Positions 60,206 through 64,000 of a stretch of DNA of 64,000 nucleotides are shown here, one piece after another; positions within the stretch are counted from its first letter, which is position 1, and each line of letters opens with the position of its first letter. This DNA comes from Hyphomicrobiales bacterium. GTDB taxonomy: Bacteria; Pseudomonadota; Alphaproteobacteria; Rhizobiales; Rhizobiaceae. The stretch is from the NCBI GenBank assembly GCA_900472175.1, contig UCHD01000001.1, positions 496,001-560,000 of the forward strand, written 5' to 3'. Under the pieces are notes generated by a model. The model had not been told where the DNA came from and searched no databases. It saw only the letters and a program-made list of their open reading frames with translations. The position numbers were made by a program, and so were the translations under genes.

Positions 60206-60574
60206 TTAGTGCTTTTTCAGTTCGCCACCGGTGAAGAACTCGTAACGGACGATCTGGTGCAGGAATTCCTCGTCGATCGGCTTGATGAAGTGCACCTGGA
60301 TGCGGTTGTCGCGCCGGTAGACCTCAGCGCAGCCGATTCGCCTCTTCGTGCCGACGATGGTCAGATAATAGTGCTGCGGCAGGCCGATCGTCGTGTTGAC
60401 GACGAAGCTTGCGCCACCGCGTGAAATCTCGGTCATCTTGCAGGTCCGGGTTGAGACGCCGCCAAGGGCCGGCTTGACCGCCATCAACGTGCCGGCCTGT
60501 CCGATCACAAAACGTTCGAAACGCTGCTCGTAAAGCTTGGAGCTGACCACCGAATACATCGTCGAGTTCTGCAT
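60206..60574 (-). CDS. PilZ-like protein 1 with altered c-di-GMP motif
   Basis: A 122-residue protein with a single PilZ-type beta-barrel. From the ATG at 60574 (MQNSTMYSVV), the early basic YEQRFERFVIGQ replaces the usual RxxxR region, and the second motif reads EISRGGASFVV, with Glu where Asp or Asn of D/NxSxxG is expected. Later, RRIGCAEVYRRDNRIQVHFI is typical of rhizobial PilZ proteins. It is a paralogue of 60940-61296, and both run on the same strand. Binding of c-di-GMP is uncertain. Confidence 0.8.
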   Translation of the reverse strand: MQNSTMYSVVSSKLYEQRFERFVIGQAGTLMAVKPALGGVSTRTCKMTEISRGGASFVVNTTIGLPQHYYLTIVGTKRRIGCAEVYRRDNRIQVHFIKPIDEEFLHQIVRYEFFTGGELKKH

Positions 60575-60939
60575 CGTCACTCTCTCGATAGCGATCGGCC
60601 CCGGATGATTGATCCACATTTGCCGCATCGTTTGCGTTTCTCGCTCTCACCCTCCTCATGACGGCAGCGTGCGATGGTGGCAGGATCGGTCAGGGATATT
60701 GCAATCCTTTGAAAGCATTCCCTAAAAATTTAACGAGGGTGCAAATTGACGCATTCTGCCGATCGCAGCGTCACGAATCAGGACATTGCATCGGCAAAGT
60801 TGACGGCCGGTGGCCAGCGCTTTCAGCGCCGCCGGATTGGTAATGACGATTGGTTCTCTCTTGCTACAGCAGGCGCGGCCCTGCCTGGATTACCACACGG
60901 CGAAAATAGGAGAGCACTTTTGCGATCCGCTGCCGGCTC
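60575..60939. other. Region between the two PilZ-like genes
   Basis: 365 bp between two same-strand paralogues. No convincing gene; the frames present lack ribosome sites. The minus-strand promoter of PilZ-like 1 should lie here. Confidence 0.45.
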
Positions 60940-61296
60940 TCATATCAGGCCGCTGGTAAAGTTCAGGCGGATCAGGCGGCTCAGGAATTCCGGCGCCAGC
61001 TGCATGTTGAAGCGCACGCCGAGTTCGCTCCGGTGCCGATGGACCTGCGAGCAGCCGATTTCCTCCTGGAAGCCGTCGATCTGCAGGAAGAAGTGCTTCG
61101 GCAGCAGGATGTTGGCGTTGAAATCCACCATGGCGCCGCCGATCGAGATATGGCGCAGCAGGCACTGATATTTCGTCTTCGTCTTCAGATGCTGCCCGAC
61201 CACAAGAATGCGGCACGGACGCTCTATATAATAGTGCTTGTAGCTGGTGGTCAGTTGACCCGGCTTTGCCTCGGCGAGATGCATCACCATCGACAT
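60940..61296 (-). CDS. PilZ-like protein 2 with altered c-di-GMP motif
   Basis: A 118-residue PilZ-type protein, paralogue of the preceding one. The N-terminal region has YYIERPCRILVVGQ, the second motif reads HISIGGAMVDF with His in the D/N position, and GFQEEIGCSQVHRHRSELGV corresponds to the IGCAEV stretch of its paralogue. The C-termini also match (FLSRLIRLNF against FLHQIVRYEF). It may have lost c-di-GMP binding or read another ligand. The start could be ATG 61296 or 61290. Confidence 0.8.
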   Translation of the reverse strand: MSMVMHLAEAKPGQLTTSYKHYYIERPCRILVVGQHLKTKTKYQCLLRHISIGGAMVDFNANILLPKHFFLQIDGFQEEIGCSQVHRHRSELGVRFNMQLAPEFLSRLIRLNFTSGLI

Positions 61297-61625
61297 GGGA
61301 AACTCCGGAAATCTGCGGCGGCGCGCCGTTTTGCTGGATGCTGCAACTTTAGATCAGGGGCGCACTGCGTTTCGCCACGCCGCATGCTGCTATGATAGCA
61401 GTTTCCATCGCCATCCTTGCACTGAGCTTGCGGTTCAAGCGGCCCTGTCTTCATGCTTGCTTAAAAAAGCCTGAGCGCGGACATTGAAACCCACCAGCCC
61501 ATACGTAATACTTTCATGCAAAGCGCGGTGGCGGCAAAAAAGCCAGGCGTAACAGGGATATGTTTGCGCAGTTTCAAAGGGTGCATTACACCCCGGCAGG
61601 CTGCACGAGCGCGGAGGGGAAAATC
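61297..61625. other. Divergent region between PilZ-like 2 and the caspase-like gene
   Basis: 329 bp, no gene supported. GGAGGGGAAAATC precedes the ATG at 61626 and is the ribosome site. No strong operator or hairpin is seen. Confidence 0.5.
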
Positions 61626-63866
61626 ATGTTCAAGCGTCATGTCCACGGCTGGCTGCCGGCCTTCGTTCTGGTGCTGTCTGTTGTCGTGTTTCAGGCCGGT
61701 TCTGCCGAAGCGGCAAAACGTGTAGCGCTTCTGATCGGCAACGAGAAATACGAGGCCACATCGCAGCTGAACAATCCGGCCAACGATGTCGAGCTGATGA
61801 AGACCTCGTTCGAGGAGGCCGGTTTCGATACGGTGACGGCCGTTCATGATCTCGACCGGGCCTCTATGGTCCGTGCACTGCGCGATTTCGAGGATACCGC
61901 CGCCGGTGCCGATGTCGCCATCATCTATTATTCCGGCCATGGCATGGAGATGAACGGCGAGAATTTTCTCCTGCCGGTCGATGTCAGTCTGAAGACGGAC
62001 AAGGATGTCGAAGACGAGGCAATCCCGCTCGACCGCGTGCAGCGCTCGCTGGAAGGCGCGACACGCCTGAAACTGGTCATTCTTGATGCCTGCCGCAACA
62101 ATCCGTTCGAGCAGTCGATGAGCCGCTCGATCTCGACCCGCGCCGTCAGCCGCGGTCTGGCGCGTGTCGAGCCCGAATCGGCCGACCTCCTGGTCGCCTT
62201 CGCCTCGAAGGCCGGTACGGTTGCGATGGACGGTGAGGGCAAAAACAGCCCGTTTGCCACGGCGTTGGCGAAATATCTGACCGAACCCGGCGTCGATGTA
62301 CGCATTGCGCTCGGCAAGGTCCGCGATGATGTGGTGACGGCGACCAATCGCGAACAGGAGCCGTTCGTCTATGGATCGCTCGGCGGCGCGCAGATCTTCC
62401 TCAACATCAAGGAAGTGAACATCAACATCACCAATAACGGCAACACGCAGGAAGTCTCGCCGAACGGCCAGTCTGCTGCTGCAGCCGACTGGCAGAATAT
62501 CCGCGATCTCGCCGACAAGGACCTGATCGAGGTGTTTTTGGCCAAGCATGGCACTGATCCGGTCTACAAGATGCTGGCTGAAAAGAAGCTGAAACTTCTG
62601 GAAGAGGCTGCCCAGACAACGGTGACGCCGGATGAAATCGCCTGGGAGGCGCTCAAGCAATCGACCGATGGCGCAGCACTCACCCGGTTTGTTGAGCGTT
62701 ACCCCGACAGCAAGCACAGGACGGAAGCGGAAACCCAGATCGCGGCGCTCGAGCCGAAGAAGGGCTTGAACATTTCCCAGACCGGCAAGGACACGCAGGC
62801 TTCGCGCGATTGCTATCTGCTCGCCGGCGAGCCGCAATCGATGCCCGGCTTCCTCGGCGTCAATTTCCTCAAGATCGATGCGGCGCGTGCGCTGACGGCC
62901 TGCGCCCAGGCAGTCAATGAAAACCCCGATGACATGATGCTCGTCAACATGCTCGGCCGTGCCCAGGACGCCGGCCGCAATTACGTCGATGCTCGCAGCA
63001 ATTATCAAAAGGCAGCCGACGGCGGCAATATGTATGGGCTGACGAACCTCGCCTGGTTCTCGATCTACGGCACAGACGGTCCCGTCGACGTCGACAAGGG
63101 CAAGGACATGTTCGAGCATGCCGCCAACAACGGCAATTCCTACGCCCAGGCATCGCTCGGCTGGCTCTATCGTGATGGCTATGGCAGCGTTCCGCAGGAT
63201 TACGCGGAATCGCTGAAATGGTACCAGCTCTCGGCCAATCAGGGTTACGCCAATGCCATGGCGACCCTTGGCTGGTTCTACCGCGAAGGCAACGGTGTCG
63301 CAAAAGACCTTGATCAGTCGCTCTCCTGGTATCAGAAAGCGGCCGAAGGCGGTGATGCCAATGCGATGTCCTCGCTCGGATGGGCCTATCAGAATGGTCT
63401 CGGTACGGCACAGGATTATACCCAGGCAAAGGTCTGGTACGAAAAGGCTGCCAATGTCGGCGACGCTTATTCGATGGCGCTGCTCGGCTGGTTCTATGAT
63501 GACGGCAAGGCCGTGCCGCAGGACTATGCGCAGGCGCGCAACTGGTATGAAATGGCCTCCAATGCCGGCAGCGCCTATGCCATGGGCAATCTGAGCCGTC
63601 TCTATGACTGGGGATTGGGGACCAGGGCGGATGCGAAAGAGGCCGTACGCTGGGCGGCGGCGAGCGTCGAGGGCGGCGATCCGGCCAAGCTTCAGGAGCT
63701 GAAGACGTCCCCGGACAACTTTACGCCGGCCTTCCGCAAGGAGATTCAGGCTTTGCTCAAGGACCGCGGTTATTACAGCGGCCCGCTGGACGGCGATTTT
63801 GGCGCTGCCACGCAGAACGCGATCGACCGGCTGGCGAAAAGAGCTGAGATATCGCAGCCAAAATGA
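61626..63866 (+). CDS. Secreted caspase-like (peptidase C14) protein with Sel1 repeats and peptidoglycan-binding domain
   Basis: A 746-residue exported protein. A signal peptide (1-30, QAGSAEAA) precedes a caspase-like domain with KRVALLIGNEKYEATSQLNN, the catalytic His105 in YYSGHGME and Cys156 in ILDACRNNPF. A linker of about 200 residues follows, then at least five Sel1 repeats between about 430 and 680 (for example YAQASLGWLYRDGYGSVPQD). The C-terminus has a peptidoglycan-binding-type segment (IQALLKDRGYYSGPLDGDFG). Both catalytic residues are present, so activity is plausible. It likely acts in the periplasm near the wall. The ATG at 61626 has a strong ribosome site; an earlier in-frame start exists. 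Confidence 0.92.
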   Translation: MFKRHVHGWLPAFVLVLSVVVFQAGSAEAAKRVALLIGNEKYEATSQLNNPANDVELMKTSFEEAGFDTVTAVHDLDRASMVRALRDFEDTAAGADVAIIYYSGHGMEMNGENFLLPVDVSLKTDKDVEDEAIPLDRVQRSLEGATRLKLVILDACRNNPFEQSMSRSISTRAVSRGLARVEPESADLLVAFASKAGTVAMDGEGKNSPFATALAKYLTEPGVDVRIALGKVRDDVVTATNREQEPFVYGSLGGAQIFLNIKEVNINITNNGNTQEVSPNGQSAAAADWQNIRDLADKDLIEVFLAKHGTDPVYKMLAEKKLKLLEEAAQTTVTPDEIAWEALKQSTDGAALTRFVERYPDSKHRTEAETQIAALEPKKGLNISQTGKDTQASRDCYLLAGEPQSMPGFLGVNFLKIDAARALTACAQAVNENPDDMMLVNMLGRAQDAGRNYVDARSNYQKAADGGNMYGLTNLAWFSIYGTDGPVDVDKGKDMFEHAANNGNSYAQASLGWLYRDGYGSVPQDYAESLKWYQLSANQGYANAMATLGWFYREGNGVAKDLDQSLSWYQKAAEGGDANAMSSLGWAYQNGLGTAQDYTQAKVWYEKAANVGDAYSMALLGWFYDDGKAVPQDYAQARNWYEMASNAGSAYAMGNLSRLYDWGLGTRADAKEAVRWAAASVEGGDPAKLQELKTSPDNFTPAFRKEIQALLKDRGYYSGPLDGDFGAATQNAIDRLAKRAEISQPK

Positions 63867-63876
63867 CGGGAAACGC

Positions 63877-63911
63877 AAAGGGCCGGCCCTGTGAGACAGG
63901 GCCGGCCCTTT
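63877..63911. terminator. Bidirectional intrinsic terminator, 16-bp perfect stem
   Basis: AAAGGGCCGGCCCTGT (63877-63892), loop GAG, ACAGGGCCGGCCCTTT (63896-63911), then ATATA. It lies between convergent genes and has an A/T run on both flanks, so it should stop transcription from either side. Confidence 0.92.
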
Positions 63912-63933
63912 ATATAAGGAAGAGGCAGGTCGC

Positions 63934-64000
63934 TTAGCGGTTGTTTTCCAGCGCCCTGAGTGCGGCCTGTCCGGCGGCGATGGCCTCGATCTGGTTGGTG
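63934..64000 (-). CDS. C-terminal end of a gene cut by the window edge
   Basis: The frame on the minus strand reads the last 21 residues, ending AAGQAALRALENNR and stop TAA (63934-63936). It is convergent with the caspase-like gene across the bidirectional terminator. The visible part is too short to identify a family. Confidence 0.6.
   Translation of the reverse strand, partial: TNQIEAIAAGQAALRALENNR

Noticed and set aside
61461..63878. Long minus-strand open frame opposite the caspase-like gene
   Set aside because: A composition-driven shadow; the plus strand has signal peptide, catalytic dyad and repeats.
1..64000. tRNA, rRNA or integrase-attachment site for the phage-like cluster
   Set aside because: No cloverleaf-like or rRNA sequence and no integrase was seen; the phage-like genes fit an unexcisable GTA. 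A dedicated tRNA search was not possible here.

Overview
The window is a chromosomal segment of an alphaproteobacterium in the Rhizobiaceae (Rhizobium/Agrobacterium/Sinorhizobium type). I infer this from the high GC content, the Rhizobium-type palindromic intergenic repeats, and a gene order that I recall from Sinorhizobium meliloti: feuN-feuP-feuQ, cycHJKL, degP, a two-component pair, glnE, a PleC-type kinase. This rests on reading the sequence and on memory of families; no database was searched.

Layout. (1) 0.1-5 kb, housekeeping: a DUF1214/DUF1254 pair, a bifunctional penicillin-binding protein, a YcgN-type Cys-cluster protein and an MmcQ/YjbR protein. (2) 5.1-22.3 kb, a gene transfer agent (GTA)-like cluster in the canonical order of the Rhodobacter capsulatus GTA: gp1-like, large terminase, portal, small membrane protein, prohead protease, capsid, connector, closure, tail terminator, major tail protein, gp10, tail chaperone, very short tape measure, DUF2460, DUF2163, NlpC/P60 and a giant TIM-barrel tail protein. 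It also carries a GH19 endolysin and a holin-like protein. No integrase, repressor or replication gene is visible. Three minority-strand genes sit inside it: two tandem tiny paralogues and an AT-richer, probably frameshifted gene for an exported protein. (3) 22.3-25 kb, the FeuN/FeuP/FeuQ envelope-signalling operon. (4) 25-31.5 kb, a small lipoprotein, the four-gene cytochrome c maturation operon cycHJKL and a DegP-type protease. (5) 31.6-39.1 kb, a two-component system, glnE and a PleC-type cell-cycle kinase. (6) 39.3-50.7 kb, aminopeptidase N, two transporters, two tiny genes, a uracil-DNA glycosylase, a short Hsp70, ETF-ubiquinone oxidoreductase and an L,D-transpeptidase. (7) 50.7-57 kb, two divergent enzyme/regulator pairs, a lipid kinase, AMP nucleosidase and a YnfA protein. 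(8) 57-64 kb, an accessory-looking stretch with tiny secreted proteins, a DUF2147 protein, a mini-Sel1 protein, a HisC-like aminotransferase, two divergent-motif PilZ paralogues and a secreted caspase-like/Sel1 protein.

The most unusual things are inside the GTA cluster: the antisense small genes, a palindromic repeat read in frame within the tail peptidase gene, strong hairpins bracketing the protease-capsid pair, and similar repeats on both sides of the terminase genes. Outside it, the main points are an 11-bp-period direct repeat shared by feuN and a pair of 57-residue secreted proteins, a perfect TTAA-N7-TTAA CtrA-type site ahead of the L,D-transpeptidase, and a shared ACGTTTACGT operator-like word ahead of ETF-QO and the DUF2147 gene.
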